DNA from: Gemmatimonadota bacterium
GTDB lineage: Bacteria; Gemmatimonadota; Gemmatimonadetes; Gemmatimonadales; GWC2-71-9
Direction: 5' to 3'
Length of the DNA: 64,000 bases
Assembly (NCBI GenBank): GCA_016704275.1
Contig: JADJAK010000003.1
Span: 124,001 to 188,000 of the forward strand
The notes under the pieces were generated by a model that saw nothing but the letters and a program-made list of their open reading frames with translations, ran no database searches and was not told the origin of the DNA. The translations under genes were made by a program, and so were the position numbers. Position 1 is the stretch's first letter. Each line of letters begins with the position of its first letter. Positions 19,654-26,199 of the stretch are shown here, in pieces.

Positions 19654-20661
19654 ATGAAGCACTTGGTGACGGGCGCGGCGGGATTCATCGGCTCCCACGT
19701 CAGCGAAAAGCTGCTGGAGCGGGGCGATGAGGTGGTGGGCCTCGACAATGTGAACGCCTACTACGACCCGACCCTCAAGGAGGCACGGCTCGAACGCCTG
19801 CGCCGCTTTCCCAATTTCCGGTTTGTGCGCCTGGATTTGACCGACCGGACCGCGATGGAAGAGCTCTTTCGCGTCGAGCGCTTTCCCCGGATCATCCACC
19901 TCGCCGCGCAGGCGGGGGTTCGCTACTCCGTCACCCATCCGCACGCCTACGTCGACAGCAACATCACCGGCTTCCTCCACGCCATCGAGGGCGCTCGGCA
20001 CCACGGCGCGGAGCACTTCACCTTCGCGTCGACGTCGTCGGTGTACGGGCTCGACACCGCGATGCCGTTCTCGGTGCACCAGGGCGTCGACCACCCCGTC
20101 TCGCTCTATGCCGCGACCAAGAAGGCCAACGAGTTGATGGCGCACTCCTATGCCCACCTCTACGGCCTGCCCTGTACGGGGCTTCGCTTCTTCACGGTGT
20201 ACGGTCCGTGGGGACGCCCCGACATGGCGCTCTTCCTCTTCGCCAAGGCGATCCTCGAGGGACGCCCGATCGAGGTGTTCAACCACGGCCAGATGCGCCG
20301 CGACTTCACCTACGTGGGTGACATCGTCGAAGGGGTGGTGCGGGTCTCCGATCGACCGGCCGCGCCAAATCCCGACTGGGATTCGGCCAACCCCGATCCG
20401 GCCTCGAGCTCGGCGCCGTACCGACTCTACAACATCGGCAACAACCACCCGACGCCGCTGATGGACTTCATCTCGGCACTTGAGAAGGAACTCGGGATGA
20501 CCGCCGAGAAGATCTACGCGCCGATGCAGATGGGCGACGTCCCCGAGACCAGCGCCGACGTGAGCGATCTGGTCCGCGATACCGGCTTCCATCCGGGGAC
20601 GTCCGTCGAGGTCGGCGTCAAGCGATTCGTGGAATGGTACAAGGAGTTTTACGGGGTCTAG
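19654..20661 (+). CDS. NAD-dependent epimerase, UDP-glucuronate 4-epimerase-like
   Basis: An extended SDR acting on sugar nucleotides. The 335 residues show GAAGFIGSHV (about 7-16), the DNVNAYYDPTLK segment typical of UDP-glucuronate 4-epimerases (about 32-43), LAAQAGVRYS, SSVYG (about 129), catalytic YAATKKANE (about 151-159) and VYGPWGRPDMA (about 184). The DNVNAYYD and GPWGRPDMA signatures favour UDP-GlcA to UDP-GalA over UDP-galactose epimerisation. I chose ATG 19654 because the GGGGAG ribosome-binding site would overlap the GTG at 19648. It is convergent with the next gene; the stops abut. Confidence 0.9.
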   Translation: MKHLVTGAAGFIGSHVSEKLLERGDEVVGLDNVNAYYDPTLKEARLERLRRFPNFRFVRLDLTDRTAMEELFRVERFPRIIHLAAQAGVRYSVTHPHAYVDSNITGFLHAIEGARHHGAEHFTFASTSSVYGLDTAMPFSVHQGVDHPVSLYAATKKANELMAHSYAHLYGLPCTGLRFFTVYGPWGRPDMALFLFAKAILEGRPIEVFNHGQMRRDFTYVGDIVEGVVRVSDRPAAPNPDWDSANPDPASSSAPYRLYNIGNNHPTPLMDFISALEKELGMTAEKIYAPMQMGDVPETSADVSDLVRDTGFHPGTSVEVGVKRFVEWYKEFYGV

Positions 20662-21723
20662 CTACCTCGCCACCCGCCGCCACATCGCCACCATCGCCTC
20701 GGCGATCGGTCCGTCGCTGTAGCGTTCGAGTGCCCGCTGGCGCGCGGCGGCCCCGAGGGGGCGGCAGCGCGCCGGTTCGCTGACCAGCCCCTGCAGGGCG
20801 CGGGTGAGGGCAGGGCGGTCGTCCTCGTTCACGATCATCCCCGCCTCGCCGACCACGTCCGGTAGCGCGCCGCAGCGCGTCACGATCGCCCCGCACCCCT
20901 GGGCCATCCCCTCGAGGACGACCATTCCGGTCGGCTCCACCCACTGCGGTGTCGAGCGCGATGGGGCAACCAGGACGTCCACCGACGCGAAGAAGGCCGC
21001 CAGCTCCTCGCGGGGGAGGGCGCCGAGCCACTCCAGGCGGGACGAGAGCCCGAGGCGCTGGGCCTGGGCCTCCAGTGCCTCCTGGGCGGGTCCGGTCCCG
21101 AGGATCCGGAGGCGCCAATCGCCGTACGTCTCCGCCAGCGCGTCGAGCAGGAGGTCGACCCCCCGTTCGCGGGTCAGCCGCCCGATCACGCCGAAGACAA
21201 CGGGCGGGGGATCGAGGCGCGGCGGCGTGGTCGGCGGAATCACCAATCCACTCGGCGGAATCACCGCGGTGGGCAACGGCGTGCTTCCCCCGATCAGGTG
21301 GTCGAGCGCCGGACGCGAGATACCGGCGAATCCGCCGGCACCATCGCGGACGCGGCGCGCCTGCCACCGGGCCGTGAAGCTTGTGGGTCCGCCGAGGGAC
21401 GAGGTGCCCACGAGGACGTAGGGCACCTTGAGATCGCGCGCGGCGGCCGCGCCGACCTCGGCGGTGGGTGTCCACGGGTCACCGACGATGTGCAGCAGCG
21501 ACGGGCCGGTGTCGCGCACCGCGGCGCGCAGTGCCTTGCGTGACCACCGCAGGTCCATCGGGTCGCGCACATCACCCCGGGTCGCCACGCGCAGGTATTG
21601 GATCTGCCCGTCAGCGGAGGTGTCACCGGTTGAACGTGCGACGACTGGGGCGATCCCCAAGGCGACGAGGGCGCGCAGGACATCGCGCGCGGGGGACTCC
21701 GGGGCAAGCAGGAAGACTCTCAC
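20662..21723 (-). CDS. Glycosyltransferase family 4 (GT-B fold)
   Basis: A 353-residue retaining glycosyltransferase. The N-terminal half has a poorly conserved acceptor domain. The C-terminal donor half has VFGVIGRLTRERGVDLL near residue 178, LRILGTGPAQEAL near 208, VLVAPSRSTPQWVEPTGMVVLEGMA (the usual E-x7-E region, near 256-280) and an NEDDRPAL tail. The upstream frame is longer but antisense to the next gene. The GTG at 21723 opens MRVFLLAPESP, the normal start of the fold. Its acceptor is unknown; the local context suggests a surface polysaccharide. It is divergent from a second family 4 enzyme. Confidence 0.87.
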   Translation of the reverse strand: MRVFLLAPESPARDVLRALVALGIAPVVARSTGDTSADGQIQYLRVATRGDVRDPMDLRWSRKALRAAVRDTGPSLLHIVGDPWTPTAEVGAAAARDLKVPYVLVGTSSLGGPTSFTARWQARRVRDGAGGFAGISRPALDHLIGGSTPLPTAVIPPSGLVIPPTTPPRLDPPPVVFGVIGRLTRERGVDLLLDALAETYGDWRLRILGTGPAQEALEAQAQRLGLSSRLEWLGALPREELAAFFASVDVLVAPSRSTPQWVEPTGMVVLEGMAQGCGAIVTRCGALPDVVGEAGMIVNEDDRPALTRALQGLVSEPARCRPLGAAARQRALERYSDGPIAEAMVAMWRRVAR

Positions 21724-21749
21724 GGGGACAAAGATGGGGGAGTCGGGCT

Positions 21750-21755
21750 TACTTT
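21750..21755 (+). promoter_or_regulatory. Leaderless-type -10 element of the second glycosyltransferase
   Basis: TACTTT followed by 7 nt and the ATG at 21763, without a Shine-Dalgarno sequence. The divergent minus-strand gene starts only 39 nt away, with a weaker CATCTT box 7 nt before its GTG (21731-21736 on the + strand). The two promoters therefore lie back to back. Confidence 0.6.
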
Positions 21756-21762
21756 CCACCCC

Positions 21763-22842
21763 ATGCGGATTCTCCATCTCGCGAAGTACTACTGGCCCCG
21801 CTCCGGCGGCATGGAACGCGTGGTCCAGGGATTGGCCGAAGGCGCGGCCGAACGCGGCCACGAAGCCGAGGTAATTTCGGTGACGGCGTTCGGTGATGCG
21901 CCGCCCGGCCAGCGTCGTCGGGCGGCCGTGACGCGCGCCTGGTCGTTCGCCCCCGTGGGGTCGCAGGAACTGGCACCTACCTATCTCGCCGCCGCGTGGC
22001 GGCGTGCCGACATCATCCACCTGCACCATCCGAACTCGCTGGCCGACGTCGCCTACGCGCTGCGACCGTCGCTCGCGCCGCTCGTGGTGACCCAGCACGC
22101 CGACTACCCCTCCTTCCAGTACCGGCTGCCGTCGAAGTACGTGCTGCACCGCGCCGAGGCGATCGTCGTCCCGTCCACCGCCCACATCGCCCTTTCGCGA
22201 GAGCTGCGGGGCTTCGAGGAGAAGGTCCACGTCATCCCGTTCGGAATCGACGAGCGTCGCTGGGAGCTGGTCCCGCCGCCGCCGCCGGGGAACCCGCCGA
22301 GGGCACTCTTCATCGGCCGGCTGGCCGCCTACAAGGGGGTGGATTTCCTCCTTCGTGCCCTGGCCATGGTCCCCGATCTGCGGCTCGACATCGTCGGCAG
22401 CGGCCCCGAGCGGAACCGCCTCCAGACGCTGGCGCAGGCCCTGGCCGTCTCGGACCGGGTCAAGTGGTGGGGCGAATACCCCGACGAGGACCTCCCCCGG
22501 CGGATGGCGGACGCCGACTTCCTGGTGCTGCCATCGGTCGGTACAGAGGAGATGTTCGGGATGGTGCTCCTCGAGGCGATGGCGGCCCGTCGCCCCGTCA
22601 TTACCACCGCGGTCCCCTCAGGCGTTCGGGAGGTCAACGAGGCGGGGGTCACCGGACTCGAGGTGCCAATCCGGGACGCCGGGGCGCTGGCCGAGGCGAT
22701 GCGGACCCTGGTGGACGACCATGATCTGCGGGAGCGGATGGGCATCGCGGGGCGGGGAAGGGTGCAGGAGCGCTTCACGGTCGCCCGGATGGTGGATTCC
22801 CACATTGAGCTGTACCGTAGGGTGCGGGGACCGAAGGGGTAG
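21763..22842 (+). CDS. Glycosyltransferase family 4 (GT-B fold)
   Basis: A 359-residue glycosyltransferase beginning MRILHLAKYYWPRSGGMERV, with the typical GGMERVV acceptor-side loop. The donor half has ALFIGRLAAYKGVDFLLRAL (about 183), LRLDIVGSGPERNRL (about 208), the EMFGMVLLEAMAARRPV donor loop (about 262) and a VQERFTVARMV tail. It is one of two family 4 enzymes facing away from each other, next to an epimerase and near heptose genes, which suggests assembly of a surface glycan. Donor and acceptor sugars cannot be assigned. Confidence 0.9.
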   Translation: MRILHLAKYYWPRSGGMERVVQGLAEGAAERGHEAEVISVTAFGDAPPGQRRRAAVTRAWSFAPVGSQELAPTYLAAAWRRADIIHLHHPNSLADVAYALRPSLAPLVVTQHADYPSFQYRLPSKYVLHRAEAIVVPSTAHIALSRELRGFEEKVHVIPFGIDERRWELVPPPPPGNPPRALFIGRLAAYKGVDFLLRALAMVPDLRLDIVGSGPERNRLQTLAQALAVSDRVKWWGEYPDEDLPRRMADADFLVLPSVGTEEMFGMVLLEAMAARRPVITTAVPSGVREVNEAGVTGLEVPIRDAGALAEAMRTLVDDHDLRERMGIAGRGRVQERFTVARMVDSHIELYRRVRGPKG

Positions 22843-22892
22843 GGAGCGGCGTCAGGGGGGGCCGGCGGGCAGGTCAGGAAGGCCATTTCGCC

Positions 22893-23023
22893 TGTGGATA
22901 ACTGCCTTCGTTTGCAGTTTTCGGTGCCCAACTGTCGTATTTTGGATGGGGTGGGGGGTATCGGCGGAAGGGGACGTGGAAAAGAATTCACGTGAACGCT
23001 GCGCTGTAACTTATTTGTCCACA
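22893..23023. other. DnaA-box-like sites and a parS-core-like palindrome upstream of a tRNA
   Basis: The non-coding stretch 22843-23031 is less GC-rich than its surroundings. It holds an exact DnaA box on the minus strand (TGTGGATAA, 22893-22901), a one-mismatch box TTGTCCACA (23015-23023) and a weaker CGTGGAAAA (22975-22983). The palindrome TTCACGTGAA (22987-22996) equals the 10-bp core of the parS consensus but lacks its outer bases. Binding by DnaA or ParB is inference. Confidence 0.5.
23007..23012 (+). promoter_or_regulatory. Possible -10 element for the CAT-anticodon tRNA
   Basis: TAACTT sits 19 nt before the mature tRNA 5' end, a typical distance for a short-leader tRNA promoter. No convincing -35 is visible at a 17-nt spacing. 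A DnaA-box-like TTGTCCACA overlaps the expected transcription start. Confidence 0.35.
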
Positions 23024-23031
23024 ATGTTTTC

Positions 23032-23105
23032 GGCCCCGTAGCTCAGGTGGTTAGAGCAGCGGACTCATAATCTGACGGTCGGGGGTTCGAATCCCCCCGG
23101 GGCCA
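23032..23105 (+). tRNA. tRNA with CAT anticodon (Ile2 or elongator Met)
   Basis: A 74-nt cloverleaf: 7-bp acceptor GGCCCCG/CGGGGCC with discriminator A, D arm GCTC/GAGC, anticodon loop CTCATAA with CAT at 23066-23068, and T arm GGGGG-TTCGAAT-CCCCC. CCA is not encoded. C4-G69 and C5-G68 in the acceptor and the CTCATAA loop resemble tRNA-Ile2, whose C34 is converted to lysidine by TilS. E. coli elongator tRNA-Met has the same loop, so the identity stays open. The anticodon stem carries a G27-A43 mismatch and a G-T wobble. Confidence 0.9.
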
Positions 23106-23110
23106 CTGGG

Positions 23111-23139
23111 TTGTCAGGTCGTTCGAAGCGTGGTAATAT
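23111..23139 (+). promoter_or_regulatory. tRNA-Val promoter
   Basis: TTGTCA (23111-23116), a 17-nt spacer and TAATAT (23134-23139) lie in the 49 nt between the two tRNAs. Transcription would start about 9 nt before the tRNA-Val 5' end. The second tRNA therefore has its own promoter and is not simply a read-through product. Confidence 0.75.
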
Positions 23140-23154
23140 CCCCGGGCTCGGTTC

Positions 23155-23228
23155 GGGCGATTAGCTCAGCTGGTTAGAGCGCGCGCCTCACATGCGCGAG
23201 GTCGGGGGTTCGATCCCCTCATCGCCCA
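23155..23228 (+). tRNA. tRNA-Val (CAC)
   Basis: A 74-nt cloverleaf with acceptor GGGCGAT/ATCGCCC, D arm GCTC/GAGC, a fully paired anticodon stem CGCGC/GCGCG around loop CTCACAT (anticodon CAC at 23189-23191), and a GGGGG-type T arm. Discriminator A; CCA not encoded. It reads GTG codons, which are frequent in this GC-rich genome. Confidence 0.96.
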
Positions 23229-23271
23229 CTCGGTCCGAACCACCTCGCTAGGTGGCGTAGGACCGCCGAGT
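23228..23271 (+). other. Strong hairpin immediately downstream of tRNA-Val
   Basis: ACTCGG/CCGAGT outer arms and CCACCT-cgct-AGGTGG inner arms fold into a long stem starting at the last base of the tRNA. There is no T tract. It may help 3' processing or pause transcription; that role is inference. Confidence 0.45.
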
Positions 23272-23317
23272 CAGTCAGTGAGTGGAGCCTCCCGGGCTGG
23301 CTCGGAACGGCAGGACA

Positions 23318-23362
23318 ACAAGAAGGCGGCTGCGATCCCAGGATCGCGGCCGCCGTTCTTGT
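23318..23362 (+). terminator. Hairpin, probable terminator of the tRNA unit
   Basis: ACAAGAA-GGCGGC-GCGATCC pairs with GGATCGC-GCCGCC-TTCTTGT (two single-base bulges), about 20 bp around a tiny loop. It is followed by GTATGCC, not a T run, so termination efficiency is uncertain. It is the most stable structure between the tRNAs and rfaE1. Confidence 0.5.
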
Positions 23363-23380
23363 ATGCCAGAACATCACAAA

Positions 23381-23419
23381 TGTGGAAAACGCCGATGTTG
23401 ATAAGTTGAGTTTTCCACA
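23381..23419. repeat. Perfect 10-bp inverted repeat TGTGGAAAAC / GTTTTCCACA
   Basis: Two arms at 23381-23390 and 23410-23419 are separated by 19 nt (centre GATGTTGATAAGTTG, AT-rich for this genome). Each arm contains TTTTCCACA, a one-mismatch DnaA box. Together with the boxes upstream of the tRNAs this makes four good DnaA-like sites within 530 bp. The region 23229-23484 holds no gene. Confidence 0.55.
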
Positions 23420-23440
23420 GGGTAAGTCATTGAACAGTAG

Positions 23441-23498
23441 GATGATCGATGATCGATGATCGATGATCGATCATCGCCCATCGATCATCGATCATCGC
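23441..23498. repeat. GATC-rich palindromic repeat, copy 3
   Basis: The longest copy (58 nt): four GATGATC-type units followed by GATCATC-type units around a CGCCC centre. Its right end overlaps the 3' end of rfaE1 and supplies that gene's last codons and its TGA stop (23485-23487 on the minus strand). Confidence 0.85.
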
Positions 23499-24492
23499 CT
23501 ACTTCCTCCTCCCACGCCTCCATCACCTCATCCGCCGACACCGTCGCCGTCCCTTGCTTCCCGACCTCGACTCCGGCGGCGAGGTTCGCCAGCCAGACCG
23601 CGTCGGTGACCTCCGCCCCGGCCGCGAGGGCGGCCGCGAGCCACGCCGTGACCGTGTCACCTGCCCCCGAGACGTCGAAGACCTCCCGGGCGATCGAGGG
23701 CGTCCGCCGGAGCGGGGCGTCGGCCGAGACCAGGACCATCCCCTCTGCGCCGAGGGTGAGGAGGAGGTGGTCCGCCCCGAGGCGGGTTCGGGCATCGGCC
23801 AGGTCGCGGTCGTCCCCGGCGAAGTGAGTGCCCAAGGCTTGCTCCAGCTCGCGGCGGTTCGGCTTGAAGACGGTCGCGCCGGCGTAGCCGAAGAAGTTGC
23901 GTTGCTTGGGGTCGACGACGACCGGGATCCCCTGGGCCGTCGCGGCGGCTATCACGGCGGCCGCCAGCCCGGGGTCCATGACCCCCTTGTCGTAGTCCTC
24001 CAGGACCACAGCGCCGCAGGCCGGCATCGCGGCAAGGGCAGCCTGGAGCAACGCCTCGCGGGTCCGGTCCGGCAGGGGAGTGGTGACCTCGAGGTCGATC
24101 CGCACCACCTGCTGGCCGCGGGCCACAATGCGCGTCTTGGTCGTGGTTGGCCGGCCGCTCTGGGTCTGGACGCCGTCCGTCGGGATGGCGCGGTCCGCCA
24201 ACGCTTGAAGCAGGGCCTCGCCAGCCGCGTCGTCGCCCACCACGCCATGCAGCATGGGGGAGGCGCCGAGAGCGGCCAGGTTGGCCGCGACGTTGGCGGC
24301 GCCACCCGGGACGGCGTGCTCGTCCACGACGGTCACGATCGGGACCGGCGCCTCGGGAGAGATTCTTTCCACATCGCCCATGAGGTAGCGGTCAAGCATG
24401 ACGTCCCCGACCACCAGGACCACCGTTTCGGAGATGGCGTCGAGGAGCGCCTCGAGGCGCTCGCGACTGAGCGGATGCAGGGTCTGAGTCAT
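23485..24492 (-). CDS. rfaE1: D-glycero-beta-D-manno-heptose-7-phosphate kinase (RfaE domain I)
   Basis: Phosphorylates heptose 7-phosphate at C1 in ADP-heptose synthesis, downstream of GmhA. The 335 residues form one PfkB/ribokinase domain: VVGDVMLDRY near 27, the GGAANVAANLAALG substrate region near 63, VVVDPKQRNF near 190 and the anion-hole DVSGAGDTV near 268 with its catalytic Asp. Bifunctional HldE is about 475 residues, so the cytidylyl/adenylyl-transferase half must be a separate gene, which is not in this window. The last three residues are encoded by a GATC repeat. A TAGTTT box 6 nt before the ATG suggests a leaderless mRNA. Confidence 0.92.
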   Translation of the reverse strand: MTQTLHPLSRERLEALLDAISETVVLVVGDVMLDRYLMGDVERISPEAPVPIVTVVDEHAVPGGAANVAANLAALGASPMLHGVVGDDAAGEALLQALADRAIPTDGVQTQSGRPTTTKTRIVARGQQVVRIDLEVTTPLPDRTREALLQAALAAMPACGAVVLEDYDKGVMDPGLAAAVIAAATAQGIPVVVDPKQRNFFGYAGATVFKPNRRELEQALGTHFAGDDRDLADARTRLGADHLLLTLGAEGMVLVSADAPLRRTPSIAREVFDVSGAGDTVTAWLAAALAAGAEVTDAVWLANLAAGVEVGKQGTATVSADEVMEAWEEEVGDDR

Positions 24493-24498
24493 CGAGGA

Positions 24499-24504
24499 AA
24501 ACTA
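24499..24504 (-). promoter_or_regulatory. Leaderless-type -10 element of rfaE1
   Basis: On the minus strand TAGTTT is followed by 6 nt and the rfaE1 ATG. It faces away from the asparaginase -10 element 22 nt to the right, so both divergent genes appear to start as leaderless transcripts from one 46-nt gap. Confidence 0.6.
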
Positions 24505-24526
24505 CCCGATCTCGGGCGAGGGCGGG

Positions 24527-24532
24527 TATCTT
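24527..24532 (+). promoter_or_regulatory. Leaderless-type -10 element of the asparaginase gene
   Basis: TATCTT, then 6 nt, then ATG at 24539. This spacing matches the other leaderless starts and supports 24539 as the original start codon, although that ATG is now out of frame with the enzyme. Confidence 0.55.
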
Positions 24533-24538
24533 GGCCCC

Positions 24539-25539
24539 ATGTCGGACTTTGCGATCGTGGCCGTCCGCGGCCCCTGGATGAATCGGTCCACCACGTCTCA
24601 GCGGCGGTGGTGACCACCGAGGGCACCCTGGTGGCCCACGCCGGGGACCCGGAACTGGTCACCTACTGGCGATCGGCCTCCAAGCCGTTCCAGCTCGCCC
24701 CGCTCGTCGAGGATGGCGGGATCGAGCGCTTCGGCCTCGATCAGGAGATGCTGGCGTTGGCCTGTGGTTCCCACAACGCCGAGTCGGAGCACCGGGTGGT
24801 TGGCGCGCGGTGGCTTGAGGCGGTTGGGCTGACTGAGGACCAACTCTCCTGCGGCGGACACCCATCACTCTGGCCGGAGCAGGCCGATCGGATGATCCGC
24901 GAGGGCGTCACGCCGACCCCGCTCTGGAGCAACTGCTCCGGGAAGCATGCCGGGCTGTTGGCCCTCGCTCGGCTGCACGACTGGCCCACCGATGGCTATG
25001 AGGCGACGGGCCACCCGGTCCAGGACCGCGTCGCCCAGTCGATTGCTCGATACGCCGGAGTGCCGGTCGAGCAGCAAGTGTGGGGCGTCGACGGCTGCAC
25101 CGCCGCCGCCGTCGCGCTGCCCCTGGTCGCCATGGCCCGCGGCTACGCCGCGCTCGGCGCAGGGGAGACCCCGGCCCTGGCGGTGCTCCGCGACGCCATG
25201 ATGGCCTGGCCGATGATGGTGGCCGGTAGCGAGCGCCTGGATACGCTCCTGATGGCGGCCTGGCCCGGTCGGGTCGTGGCAAAGATCGGCGCCGAGGGGG
25301 TGTTCAGTGCGGCGCTCCCGACGCTGGGGCTCGGGCTGAGCCTCAAGGTGCACGACGGCGACATGCGCTGTGCCGGGTACGCGCTGATCGCCTTGCTGGA
25401 CGCCGTGGTGGCGCGCTTCGATCCCTCCGGCGACTGGCCGATGGACGAGCTGGCGCGGTGGCGCTCGCCAAAGATTCGCAACACGCGCGGCGTGGTCACG
25501 GGGTCCTACGAGCCCCGCCTCACGCTGCGCTTCGCCTGA
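24539..25539 (+). CDS. Asparaginase II family protein, with apparent frameshift near the start
   Basis: Resembles the AnsA/asparaginase II family that hydrolyses L-asparagine. Motifs include SASKPFQ, ACGSHNAESEH, LSCGGHPSLWP, NCSGKHAGLLAL and WGVDGCTAAAVALP. The ATG at 24539 reads MSDFAIVAVRGP and then runs to a stop at codon 25. The enzyme frame one base away continues PLDESVHHVSAAVV. Joining the two gives the expected family N terminus, so one base seems to be missing in the C run at 24571-24574. If the shift is real, the first usable in-frame start inside the gene is GTG 24607, which would lose about 20 residues. An ATG at 24475 is in frame but antisense to rfaE1. Confidence 0.8.
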
Positions 25540-25551
25540 GACGATCTCCCC

Positions 25552-26199
25552 ATGACCCCTGATACCACCTCCGCCCTGGACGAATCCACCCGTTCCCTTG
25601 TGACCCTGGCCGCGGCCATCGCGCAGGGTGAGGAACCGACCGTCCGGGACCGCGTCGCCGACACGGTCGCGCGTGGTGTCGACCCGCTCTGGGTGGACGA
25701 GCTGTTGCTCCAGTCCGTGCTCATGGTGGGCTGGCCACGCACGCTGGTTGCCGCGACGCTCTGGCGGCAGGCCATCGGCACGCCGGCGACCAACGACACC
25801 GCCGACCTCGATTACGCCGCCTACCCCGACTGGCAGGCCCGTGGCGAAGCGACCTGTCGGATGATCTATGGCGACAACTATCGCAAGCTCCGCGAGAACG
25901 TGGCGAAGCTGCACCCGGCGCTCGACCAGTGGATGGTCACCGAGGGATATGGTCGCACCCTCTCGCGTCCCGGTCTTGAACCCTGGCGGCGGGAACTCTG
26001 CGTGATTGCGCAGACCGCCGTCCTCGATACGCCGCGCCAGTTGCATTCGCACCTGCGCGGTGCCCTGAATGCGGGAGCCACCATCGCGCAGGTCGACGCG
26101 GCGCTCACGCTGGTCAATCCCTTCCTCTCCTATGACGACTTCAAGCGCGTCAAGGACTTGTGGGAAGGGGTGCGCGACAACTGGAGTCCCCTGGCATGA
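25552..26199 (+). CDS. Carboxymuconolactone decarboxylase-like (AhpD-type) protein
   Basis: A 215-residue helical protein of the CMD superfamily. It appears to hold two CMD-like units: DPLWVDELLLQSVLMVGWPRTL (about 43-64, quoted in part) and LEPWRRELCVIAQTAVLDTPRQLHSHL further on (about 140-166). The AhpD CxxC thiol pair is absent; a lone Cys lies in RRELCVIAQ. The role may therefore be non-redox, and the substrate is unknown. Its stop overlaps the obg start as ATGA. Confidence 0.75.
   Translation: MTPDTTSALDESTRSLVTLAAAIAQGEEPTVRDRVADTVARGVDPLWVDELLLQSVLMVGWPRTLVAATLWRQAIGTPATNDTADLDYAAYPDWQARGEATCRMIYGDNYRKLRENVAKLHPALDQWMVTEGYGRTLSRPGLEPWRRELCVIAQTAVLDTPRQLHSHLRGALNAGATIAQVDAALTLVNPFLSYDDFKRVKDLWEGVRDNWSPLA

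Noticed and set aside
22987..22996. True parS site
   Set aside because: Only the 10-bp core TTCACGTGAA matches; the outer bases of the 16-bp consensus do not.
22843..23484. Replication origin at the tRNA island
   Set aside because: DnaA-like boxes are present, but gene direction does not diverge around it and no dnaA, dnaN, gyrB or parAB genes are nearby.
24475..24607. ATG 24475 as the asparaginase start
   Set aside because: It would be antisense to the 5' end of rfaE1 and upstream of the predicted promoter, and the extra residues are unlike the family.
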